DNA from: Lachnospiraceae bacterium
GTDB lineage: Bacteria > Bacillota > Clostridia > Lachnospirales > Lachnospiraceae
Length of the DNA: 5,612 nucleotides
Assembly: GCA_017958585.1 (NCBI GenBank)
Contig: JAGDCK010000052.1
Coordinates: 1 to 5,612 of the forward strand
Direction: 5' to 3'
Of the stretch, positions 1-5,612 are shown piece by piece. The notes below the pieces were generated by a model that had not been told where the DNA came from, did no database searches, and was given only the letters and a program-made list of their open reading frames with translations. The stretch's first letter is position 1, and each line of letters starts with the position of its first letter. Both the position numbers and the translations under genes were made by a program.

Positions 1-1
1 T

Positions 2-1549
2 GCACACAGAGTAACCGTGGAGGATGACAGGCTATGGAAGGTATACGTGTACAAGCCCGGAAGCATCAGGCCGGAGTGCTACATGATAAAGGACAAAGTG
101 ACCTGGGTCAGCATCTACGGAAGCAACAACGTACTGGTATTTGAGGACGGCTCGGGAAATCTTTTTACAAAGAGCATCGAGTATACCATAGAAAAACTCA
201 TGATCCCGGGAAGGTTTTTAAGGACCCTTTCCGGATATGACTGCAAGTGCCCTGACTTTGACCTGTATCTTGTGTATGACGAGATGAATGCCAATATGGA
301 CGATGACGGAAACAGGTTCAGAAGAGTCATCGAGAGTGACGTGGAGGACAGGGTCAAAAAGGAAATCAGCATCAGGCTTTTGCAATACTATTACGACTCG
401 GACAAAATGCGGGAGCTTGACGAATATCTGGATGTTATCCCCATGGCGGAGCTTGGAAACGACGGCAGAAATGTCGCCATAAAATATATGGTGCTTCGTG
501 GTAAATACGAGCTGGCATACAGTTATGTGGAGGAGTTTGGTCCGTATTTTGTGGATCCGAAGGTTTTAGTAAGGCTTGTGGGCGAGATGATACTCACCTG
601 CGGAATGGAACGGGATGATATGCTGGTTGCGGCAGCGGGATATGCCTTTAAGAGGGGTAAATACAACAATACTGTTTTGCAGTATCTGTGCCAGTACCAG
701 GACGGCTGCACCAGGGAACTCAGAGACCTCTGGAAGGCGGCCATAAGCTTCGGACTTGACGTATACAGATTTACCGAAAAACTCATAAGCCAGATGTTAG
801 TGACGGGAGCATATATCGGTGAGCGCATAGATATATTTAAATATTATGTAAACCAGGGCGGAAACCAGATCATCTGCAACGCTTTTCTGGTTCAGTGCAG
901 CTACGATTATTTTGTAAAGGGCAAAGTCATAGACAATTTCGTGTTCAGGCAGATAAGATTTGCCTTTAACAGAGGAGAGGTGCTCTTACCCGTATGTAAG
1001 CTTGCATTTATCAAATATTTTGCGGAAAATGCGGGAGAGACAGGCACTGAGGACATGGCGGTCATCAGGCAGTTCTTAGATGAATGTATCAGGCAGGGAA
1101 TTTACTTTACATTCTTTTTGGATATTCCGGAGTGCAGGGATCTCACAAGGTCCGTGGAGGACAAGACCATCATCGAATACAGACCCAAAAACGGCAACAG
1201 GGTAAAGATCCATTACATTGTGGCCGGCGAGGAGGGCGACAGCGGTGAGTATGTGACGGAATACATGAGAGAAGTCGTAAACGGCGTATGCGTGAAGGAT
1301 TTCATACTGTTTTTCGGAGAGACATTGCAGTATTACATAACAGAGGATGACGGAGTAAACGAGGAATATACCGAGAGCGGGAATATCCAGAGAAGCGATA
1401 TGTCCGGACAGTCCTCAAAGAGTCTCTACGGAATGATCAATGATATAGTAATCAGCAAGAGCCTTGCGGATTACGATACCACCGACGGACTGGTGGAGGA
1501 CTATTACATGAAGGAATATACCAATTCCTCTATTTTTACCATGATGTGA
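2..1549 (+). CDS. DUF5717-like large protein, C-terminal part (5' end outside window)
   Basis: Function unknown. The frame is open to the left edge (codons A-H-R-V-T precede the GTG at 17), no ribosome binding site can be seen there, and families of this type are as I recall over 1000 residues long, so this is the C-terminal portion of a longer protein and not a 510-residue protein. Counting from position 17: residues 1-90 are beta-rich (WKVYVYKPG, VLVFEDGSGNLF). Residues 105-370 are almost all helical, with short paired helices such as NVAIKYMVLRGKYELAYSYV and AAAGYAFKRGKYNNTVLQYL. The repeated 'RGKY' turns look like an alpha-solenoid of TPR/HAT type. Residues 383-445 return to beta strands (TIIEYRPKNGNRVKIHYIV, then VKDFILFFGETLQYYI). 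The last 65 residues are acidic and polar. No signal peptide or membrane segment is seen in the visible part. The next gene starts 15 bases after the stop. The DUF5717 name is from memory of the family and its neighbour, not from a search. Confidence 0.8.
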   Translation, partial: AHRVTVEDDRLWKVYVYKPGSIRPECYMIKDKVTWVSIYGSNNVLVFEDGSGNLFTKSIEYTIEKLMIPGRFLRTLSGYDCKCPDFDLYLVYDEMNANMDDDGNRFRRVIESDVEDRVKKEISIRLLQYYYDSDKMRELDEYLDVIPMAELGNDGRNVAIKYMVLRGKYELAYSYVEEFGPYFVDPKVLVRLVGEMILTCGMERDDMLVAAAGYAFKRGKYNNTVLQYLCQYQDGCTRELRDLWKAAISFGLDVYRFTEKLISQMLVTGAYIGERIDIFKYYVNQGGNQIICNAFLVQCSYDYFVKGKVIDNFVFRQIRFAFNRGEVLLPVCKLAFIKYFAENAGETGTEDMAVIRQFLDECIRQGIYFTFFLDIPECRDLTRSVEDKTIIEYRPKNGNRVKIHYIVAGEEGDSGEYVTEYMREVVNGVCVKDFILFFGETLQYYITEDDGVNEEYTESGNIQRSDMSGQSSKSLYGMINDIVISKSLADYDTTDGLVEDYYMKEYTNSSIFTMM

Positions 1550-1564
1550 TGAAAGGAAGAAAAA

Positions 1565-2848
1565 ATGGCGAAACTTGCCGGAAATGAAAAGTTAATAGTG
1601 GGACTTGACATTACGGACGAGTATACGCAGTTAAGCTTCCTTGTCTGGGATGGCAAGATGGAGAATCTGTCGGACATCGTGGGAGGAGAGGATTACAATG
1701 TCCCTACGGTCCTTTGCAAGCGCCCCGAGGTAAATCAGTGGTATTACGGAGAGGAAGCAAGGGACTACTCTCAGGAGAATGACCTGGAGCCCATAACCGG
1801 ACTTTTCTCAAAAGCCGTAAAGGGTGAAAAGATAGTGATCGAGGAGAGGGAGTACGAGGCGGTTGCACTCTTAACTTTGTTTGTAAGGCGAACATTGGGG
1901 CTTCTAAGCCAGATCACAAATCCCGACAAGGTGCAGGGATTTATGGTCACATGCCCCGAGTTAAACCATGAAAGCCTGGATGTGTTAAAACAGGTCATGG
2001 CAAATCTTAAGATCAAATGTAAGAACATCGGATTCCAGAGCCATACGGAGAGTTTTTACAGTTACATGGTCCATCAGGACAGGGAACTGTGGATGAAGAC
2101 CGTGCTTTTATGCGATTACAAAAACGCGGACATGACGGTTTATCGCATGGAGTGTAACAGACGCACAAAACCCATCGTGGTATTTGTGGACAGACAGGTG
2201 ATCCCTTTTTCATCATATTATCCCATACCCGAGGATGAGTATGAGAAAAACAGAAAGTTCATGCTCCTTGACAAGGAATTTGCCCTTTTGTCGGAGAGGC
2301 TTGTAAGCGGTGGCAACATCTCAAGCGTCTACCTGGTCGGAGAGGAATTCGGCGACGGATGGATGAAGGAATCCGTAAAGGTCTTATGCAAGGGCAGAAG
2401 AGTGTTCCAGGGAAGTAACCTCTATTGCAAAGGTGCCTGCTACGGAATGATGGAAAAACTTTCCGGGGATGATGAATACAGGGAGCATGTGTTCCTTGGA
2501 AATGATAAATTAAAGGCGAATGTGGGCATCAGGATCTTCAAAAACGGTGAGGAAGTATACATGCCACTAATGGATGCCGGAGTCAACTGGTTTGAGGCCG
2601 AAAATGACATTCAGGCCTATATAAACGGCGGAAACAGGATAGAGCTTGTGATCACTCCTTTGCTTGGACAAAAGGCGAGAAATCACGTTCTGAACCTGAA
2701 GGATTTTGGAAGTGATCTGACAAGGATCAGACTTAAGACCTCCATGAAGGGTGAGAAGACCTTAAGGTTTTCCGTGGAGGATCTGGGACTTGGAGAGTTC
2801 AGGGAACCTGTTGTTGGAACCTGGACGGAAGAGATAGAACTTTACTAA
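1565..2848 (+). CDS. DUF5716-like protein, degenerate Hsp70/actin-fold protein
   Basis: Function unknown; 427 residues. The layout follows Hsp70. Residues 11-20 (IVGLDITDEY) sit where Hsp70 has phosphate loop 1 (VGIDLGTT). Residues 44-65 (YNVPTVL, then YYGEEA) match its 'PS-V-F...GxxA' segment. Residues 127-169 (MVTCPELNHES...HTESFYSYMV) match 'TVPAYFNDSQR...EPTAAALAY'. Residues 180-194 (VLLCDYKNADMTVYR) occupy phosphate loop 2 (DLGGGTFDVS). Residues 253-294 (SSVYLVGEEFGD...CKGACYG) occupy the adenosine motif. Residues 320-427 are beta-rich, like a substrate-binding beta-sandwich, ending in LRFSVEDLGLGEF. Key positions differ: the glycines of both phosphate loops are missing and the catalytic Glu of 'EPTAAA' aligns to Ser159, so ATP hydrolysis is doubtful. 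The start ATG has GAAAGGAAGA just upstream. No signal peptide or membrane helix is present, so it is probably cytoplasmic. The family name is from memory; the Hsp70 relation is my alignment by eye. Confidence 0.82.
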   Translation: MAKLAGNEKLIVGLDITDEYTQLSFLVWDGKMENLSDIVGGEDYNVPTVLCKRPEVNQWYYGEEARDYSQENDLEPITGLFSKAVKGEKIVIEEREYEAVALLTLFVRRTLGLLSQITNPDKVQGFMVTCPELNHESLDVLKQVMANLKIKCKNIGFQSHTESFYSYMVHQDRELWMKTVLLCDYKNADMTVYRMECNRRTKPIVVFVDRQVIPFSSYYPIPEDEYEKNRKFMLLDKEFALLSERLVSGGNISSVYLVGEEFGDGWMKESVKVLCKGRRVFQGSNLYCKGACYGMMEKLSGDDEYREHVFLGNDKLKANVGIRIFKNGEEVYMPLMDAGVNWFEAENDIQAYINGGNRIELVITPLLGQKARNHVLNLKDFGSDLTRIRLKTSMKGEKTLRFSVEDLGLGEFREPVVGTWTEEIELY

Positions 2849-2860
2849 GAAGGGGAAAAG

Positions 2861-3718
2861 ATGGAGAAGACAAGGCTTTGCCTGAGCGTAGGCGCTTATT
2901 CCGAAACTCCATATTGTATATCGGGTCTTCAAAAGAGGATCCACAGCATTGAGGAACTGTGCTTTTGCATAAATGAGAATGCGTTTCTCATTGACTCAAG
3001 CCTGATGGATGAAAACCTTGTGGAATGGATCGGTTCTAACTTAGGTCTTGATGAGCTTGCAAAAGATCTTTTTACCATGGTGAGAAACAAATCCTCATTA
3101 AATTCCTTTGTGGCAGTGATCATGGATCATGTGGGGCTATACGATGAAAATACCGTAAAGCATATCGACAAAGTGCTAAAGGAGGGAGCAGGACTTTCCG
3201 GCCTTGAAAAGAGAAAGCGTCAGATCGATTTTATGTTAAATGCAGGCAGCATCGTGGCTGCCATTAAGCAGTACGAACTGCTCCTTGAAAGATGCGATGA
3301 GGAGAACAGGCAGTCCGCGGATTTTATAGACAGGATAAAGGCTTCAGTCCTTCACAATGAGGGTGTTGCCTACACAAAGATATTCGATTATGTAAAGGGT
3401 GCGGAGTGTTTTAAAAAAGCTTTTGAAATACAGCCGGATCCTGTGCATTACAAGGCCTACATTGCCTGCAAGAAGTTTTCATTAACTGACAAGGAATACC
3501 TTGATTTTGTGGCTGAGAATTCTGAAGGATATGAATATTCCGTATGGCTTGAAAAATATCTGGTGGATCTGCAGGTTGCCTTTAACAGCTCGGAGGAACG
3601 TGAGAAGGTAAACAGGCTTTTAGATCTGCGCATAGACAAAAAGCAGGAGTATTACGACGAGATAGATAAGCTCACGGTGCGACTTAAGGAAATGTACAGA
3701 CGCGACGTGGCAGAGTGA
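2861..3718 (+). CDS. TPR-like helical protein of unknown function
   Basis: Not a named family that I recognise; 285 residues, soluble, no signal peptide. Residues 1-75 form a distinct module: a short beta start (CLSVGAYSETPYCISGLQKRIHS), then a segment EELCFCINENAFLIDSSLMD and VEWIGSNLGLDELAKDL, with cysteines at 7, 19, 34 and 36. Residues 120-195 are paired helices. The clearest is a TPR-like unit at about 162-195 (HNEGVAYTKIFDYVKGAECF, then KKAFEIQPDP), with the usual G/A-Y-A spacing and a Pro at the end. A weaker hairpin precedes it at 125-147 (LNAGSIVAAIKQYELLLERC). The C-terminal residues 243-285 are highly charged and probably coiled coil. The gene starts 12 bases after the previous stop, with AAGGGG at 2850-2855 as ribosome binding site, so it is very likely cotranscribed and translated with the Hsp70-like gene. 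TPR domains commonly bind partner proteins, including Hsp70s; binding to its neighbour here is only an inference. Confidence 0.8.
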   Translation: MEKTRLCLSVGAYSETPYCISGLQKRIHSIEELCFCINENAFLIDSSLMDENLVEWIGSNLGLDELAKDLFTMVRNKSSLNSFVAVIMDHVGLYDENTVKHIDKVLKEGAGLSGLEKRKRQIDFMLNAGSIVAAIKQYELLLERCDEENRQSADFIDRIKASVLHNEGVAYTKIFDYVKGAECFKKAFEIQPDPVHYKAYIACKKFSLTDKEYLDFVAENSEGYEYSVWLEKYLVDLQVAFNSSEEREKVNRLLDLRIDKKQEYYDEIDKLTVRLKEMYRRDVAE

Positions 3719-3721
3719 TTT

Positions 3722-3728
3722 GGGGAAG
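3722..3728 (+). promoter_or_regulatory. Ribosome binding site fixing the start of the membrane protein
   Basis: GGGGAAG lies just before the ATG at 3733, with seven bases between the last G of the G-run and the ATG. It lies downstream of the alternative GTG at 3715 and so cannot serve it, which supports the ATG as the start. Confidence 0.6.
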
Positions 3729-3732
3729 AAAG

Positions 3733-4902
3733 ATGGGATTTTTTAAAAGGCTGTTTAATACGGCAAAGAGAGAAAAGACGGATGATAACTGGGACAGTAT
3801 CGTTTATTCCCATGATGATGTGGATTTTGACGACGAGATCCAAAGGACCAGATATATTACGGGATGCCTTGAACAGATGGCGGATGCCTCAAAGGAGATA
3901 GACCTTTTGTCCGGAGAGTATTCCCTGGTGACATCCTATCTTACAGACATTGAGGAGATTGAAGCTCTGCCTTTTGATGAGAGGGAGAGCATCAATTTTA
4001 TCGCAAAAAAGCTGGACCTGCTGGTGGAGGAAAAGGAGAGACTTCGAGGCAGAAAGACTGTCATAGACGAATCCAATTTCAGGCGGCTTGCAGATCTTGA
4101 GGATGATATTGAGGATGGCATCAGAAAAATAAAAGAAGCTGAAGAGTACGACGAAAAGATAAAAAACGACTTAAAAAAACTGGACGGAGAGCGCCATGCA
4201 TACGAATACCGCAGGGACGAGCTTGACAGCATGAGAAGCAATTATAAGGGAATGACTCTGATAGTTCTCGGCGCCATCTTTGTATGTCTTATCATCATGT
4301 TTGTGATGCAGTACGGTCTGCAGATGAAGGGCGCTGAGGTGGGCATCTTTATAAGCGTTGTGGCAGGCGCCGGAGCCATCACCTTCATGGCGGTCAAATA
4401 CATTGACGCCGACAAGGAGGCAGTGAAGGTCGGAAATTCCATCAATAAACTGATCCTTCTGCAAAATAAGGTAAAGATCCGCTATGTAAACAATACCAAT
4501 CTCCTGGATTATCTGTATCTGAAATTCGGAACGGATTCCGCAAAGAGACTTGAAAAGCAGTGGAAGGTCTACAACGACGAGAAGGAACTCAGGAAGATGG
4601 CAAGCGAGGCCGAGGCCAGAAGCAGATACTATGAAAAGGAGCTTGTGGCAAAGCTTTCCAACTATCATATAAAGGATCCCGGCAGATGGGTTAAGCAGAC
4701 AAAGGCTTTGCTTGACAGGAAAGAAATGGTGGAGATAAGGCATGAGCTTATAAAGCGCAGGCAGAATCTCAGAAAACAGATGGATTACAATAAAGAGGTT
4801 GCGGACGTGGCTCAAAATGAGGTGAGAGAAGTGGCGGATCAGTATCCGCGATACGCAAAGGAAATTTTGGAGCTTGTCAGCAGATATGAGACCGCAGATT
4901 AG
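3733..4902 (+). CDS. Membrane protein with coiled-coil arms flanking a two-helix hairpin
   Basis: Function unknown; 389 residues from the ATG at 3733. The N-terminus MGFFKRLFNTAKREK is a short basic amphipathic stretch that could lie on the membrane. Residues 35-172 are rich in Glu, Lys, Asp, Arg and Leu in heptad-like spacing, probably coiled coil. Residues about 173-194 (GMTLIVLGAIFVCLIIMFVM) and 203-221 (VGIFISVVAGAGAITFMAV) are two hydrophobic helices joined by a loop of roughly eight residues (QYGLQMKG). Residues 225-389 are again charged and helical (KELRKMASEAEARSRYYEKE, later RRQNLRKQMDYNKE). The hairpin would place both long arms on the same side, and the many Lys/Arg residues next to the helices suggest the cytoplasm. 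An in-frame GTG at 3715 would add six residues, but it overlaps the previous stop and lacks a suitable ribosome binding site, so the ATG is preferred. It is the last gene of the operon and may anchor the other products at the membrane (inference). Confidence 0.82.
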   Translation: MGFFKRLFNTAKREKTDDNWDSIVYSHDDVDFDDEIQRTRYITGCLEQMADASKEIDLLSGEYSLVTSYLTDIEEIEALPFDERESINFIAKKLDLLVEEKERLRGRKTVIDESNFRRLADLEDDIEDGIRKIKEAEEYDEKIKNDLKKLDGERHAYEYRRDELDSMRSNYKGMTLIVLGAIFVCLIIMFVMQYGLQMKGAEVGIFISVVAGAGAITFMAVKYIDADKEAVKVGNSINKLILLQNKVKIRYVNNTNLLDYLYLKFGTDSAKRLEKQWKVYNDEKELRKMASEAEARSRYYEKELVAKLSNYHIKDPGRWVKQTKALLDRKEMVEIRHELIKRRQNLRKQMDYNKEVADVAQNEVREVADQYPRYAKEILELVSRYETAD

Positions 4903-4912
4903 AAATTTGGGG

Positions 4913-4942
4913 TTGAATTTTTAATGAAAATCTGTTTATCTA
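4913..4942 (+). promoter_or_regulatory. Weak candidate promoter for purC
   Basis: The gap between the operon and purC is clearly more AT-rich than the genes around it. TTGAAT at 4913-4918 resembles a -35 box, and TATCTA at 4937-4942 lies 18 bases further on but matches the -10 consensus poorly. Other -10-like hexamers, TTTAAT at 4920-4925 and 4985-4990, have no good -35 at normal spacing. A promoter here is plausible because purC usually has its own control, but the exact boxes are uncertain. Confidence 0.2.
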
Positions 4943-4945
4943 TTA

Positions 4946-4979
4946 GGGGAAATACTTGGGGAAATTACGAGGAAGTTAC
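4946..4979 (+). repeat. Three imperfect tandem GGGGAAATTAC repeats in the purC leader
   Basis: Three related copies follow one another: GGGGAAATAC at 4946-4955, GGGGAAATTAC at 4958-4968 and GAGGAAGTTAC at 4969-4979. The start-to-start steps are 12 and 11 bases, close to one turn of the DNA helix. They lie 30-60 bases before the purC start, downstream of the weak promoter candidate. They could be operator half-sites, part of a leader RNA or chance purine-rich sequence. They do not match the PurR box (CCGAAC core) known from Bacillus. Confidence 0.5.
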
Positions 4980-4993
4980 AATTTTTTAATACG

Positions 4994-5000
4994 AAAGGGA
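4994..5000 (+). promoter_or_regulatory. Ribosome binding site that decides the purC start
   Basis: AAAGGGA ends eight bases before the ATG at 5009 and only two bases before the in-frame ATG at 5003. The first spacing is normal and the second is too short, so translation should begin at 5009. Confidence 0.6.
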
Positions 5001-5008
5001 ATATGAAC

Positions 5009-5612
5009 ATGAGCGCACAGGAAATGAAGCCCATCAAAGAGGGAAAGGTCAGAGAGATCTATGATAACGGCGACAATCTTATCATGGTTGCCACAGACAG
5101 GATCAGCTGTTTCGATGTGATCCTTCACAACATCGTCACCAAAAAAGGTACGGTTCTCACACAGATGTCTAAATTCTGGTTTGATTTCACAAAGGATATC
5201 GTTCCAAACCACATGATTTCAGTGGATGTAAATGATATGCCCGAGTTTTTCAGACAGGAGAAATTCGACGGAAATTCCATGATGTGTAAAAAACTTAATA
5301 TGCTCCCTGTTGAGTGCATCGTAAGAGGTTATATCACAGGAAGCGGCTGGGCAAGCTATGTAAAGACAGGCGAAGTATGCGGTATCAAGCTTCCCGAGGG
5401 ACTTAAGGAATCGGACAAACTGCCTGAGCCCATTTACACTCCTTCCACAAAGGCTGAGATCGGTGATCATGACGAGAACATTTCCTACGAAGAAAGCGTT
5501 GCTTATCTGGAAAAGAGATTCCCCGGAAAAGGCGAGGAATACGCTTCAAAGCTTCGTGATCTGACCCTTAAAATATACAAAAAATGTGCTGATTATGCTC
5601 TCACAAAGGGCA
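5009..5612 (+). CDS. purC: Phosphoribosylaminoimidazole-succinocarboxamide synthase (SAICAR synthetase), 3' end outside window
   Basis: This cytoplasmic enzyme of de novo purine synthesis joins CAIR and L-aspartate, using ATP, to give SAICAR, ADP and phosphate. The first 201 residues are visible and the frame is open to the right edge. Family motifs in order: EGKVREIYD at 11-19 and ATDRISCFDVIL at 28-39 (nucleotide-binding N-terminal lobe), LPVECIVRGYITGSGW at 99-114 (the SAICAR synthetase signature with its Glu-Cys-Ile-Val-Arg core), and LPEPIYTPSTKA followed by GDHDENIS, spanning 138-159. The TPSTKA and HDENIS segments are typical of the longer, roughly 290-residue form also found in yeast ADE1, rather than the 235-residue short form of Bacillus and E. 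coli, so about 90 residues are probably missing. The start at 5009 is chosen over the ATG at 5003 because of the ribosome binding site spacing. It follows the operon of unknown genes by 106 bases and is probably a separate transcription unit, though no clear terminator separates them. Confidence 0.97.
   Translation, partial: MSAQEMKPIKEGKVREIYDNGDNLIMVATDRISCFDVILHNIVTKKGTVLTQMSKFWFDFTKDIVPNHMISVDVNDMPEFFRQEKFDGNSMMCKKLNMLPVECIVRGYITGSGWASYVKTGEVCGIKLPEGLKESDKLPEPIYTPSTKAEIGDHDENISYEESVAYLEKRFPGKGEEYASKLRDLTLKIYKKCADYALTKG

Noticed and set aside
17..1549. GTG at 17 as the true start of the first gene
   Set aside because: The frame is open to the left edge with no stop, only 16 bases of upstream sequence are visible, no ribosome binding site is seen, and the sequence at the GTG continues a beta-rich domain.
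2816..2845. EEVD-like C-terminal TPR-binding tail on the Hsp70-like protein
   Set aside because: The C-terminus reads TEEIELY; the EE is not at the end and there is no terminal EEVD, so a eukaryote-style TPR docking motif is not supported.
3715..3732. GTG at 3715 as start of the membrane protein
   Set aside because: It overlaps the stop of the previous gene and lies before the good GGGGAAG site, while the ATG at 3733 is properly spaced and gives the typical MGFFKRLF start.
4171..4815. Minus-strand open frame of 214 codons
   Set aside because: It lies entirely opposite the coiled-coil membrane protein. Its hydrophobic, Leu/His-rich translation is what the reverse complement of Lys/Glu-rich codons gives, and no ribosome binding site or operon context supports it.
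5003..5008. ATG at 5003 as the purC start
   Set aside because: It is only two bases from the AAAGGGA site; the ATG at 5009 has normal spacing.
4903..5008. Purine riboswitch or PurR box before purC
   Set aside because: I could not find the conserved three-way junction core of a purine aptamer, and no CCGAAC-type PurR box is present.

Overview
The window looks like chromosome of a Gram-positive anaerobe of the Clostridia, most likely Lachnospiraceae (Butyrivibrio, Roseburia or Lachnospira type). This rests on moderate GC, purine-rich AAGGGG/GAAAGGA ribosome binding sites, and two neighbouring proteins that I recognise from memory as the DUF5717 and DUF5716 families, which I associate with that group. 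No database search was possible.

Positions 2-4902 hold four genes on the plus strand, separated by gaps of only 12-15 bases and each with its own Shine-Dalgarno sequence. They read as one operon that begins left of the window. In order they are: (1) the C-terminal part of a large DUF5717-like protein, with a helical-repeat body and a beta-rich C-terminal region; (2) a DUF5716-like protein whose layout follows an Hsp70/actin-fold protein, but with the nucleotide-binding and catalytic motifs eroded; (3) a small soluble protein with a recognisable N-terminal module and a TPR-like helical region; (4) a membrane protein with a two-helix hairpin between two long charged coiled-coil arms. None has an established function. 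Together they suggest a multi-protein assembly: an Hsp70-like scaffold, two helical-repeat adaptor proteins and a membrane anchor. That is an inference from layout and folds.

Positions 4903-5008 are a short AT-rich intergenic stretch without a convincing terminator. It contains three imperfect tandem copies of GGGGAAATTAC about 11-12 bases apart. It is the leader of purC, the long (eukaryote-like) form of SAICAR synthetase, which starts at 5009 and runs off the right edge. purC is an ordinary purine biosynthesis gene and is probably functionally unrelated to the operon before it.

No RNA genes, mobile elements, CRISPR arrays or pseudogenes were seen. The minus-strand open frames all lie opposite these genes and look like shadows.
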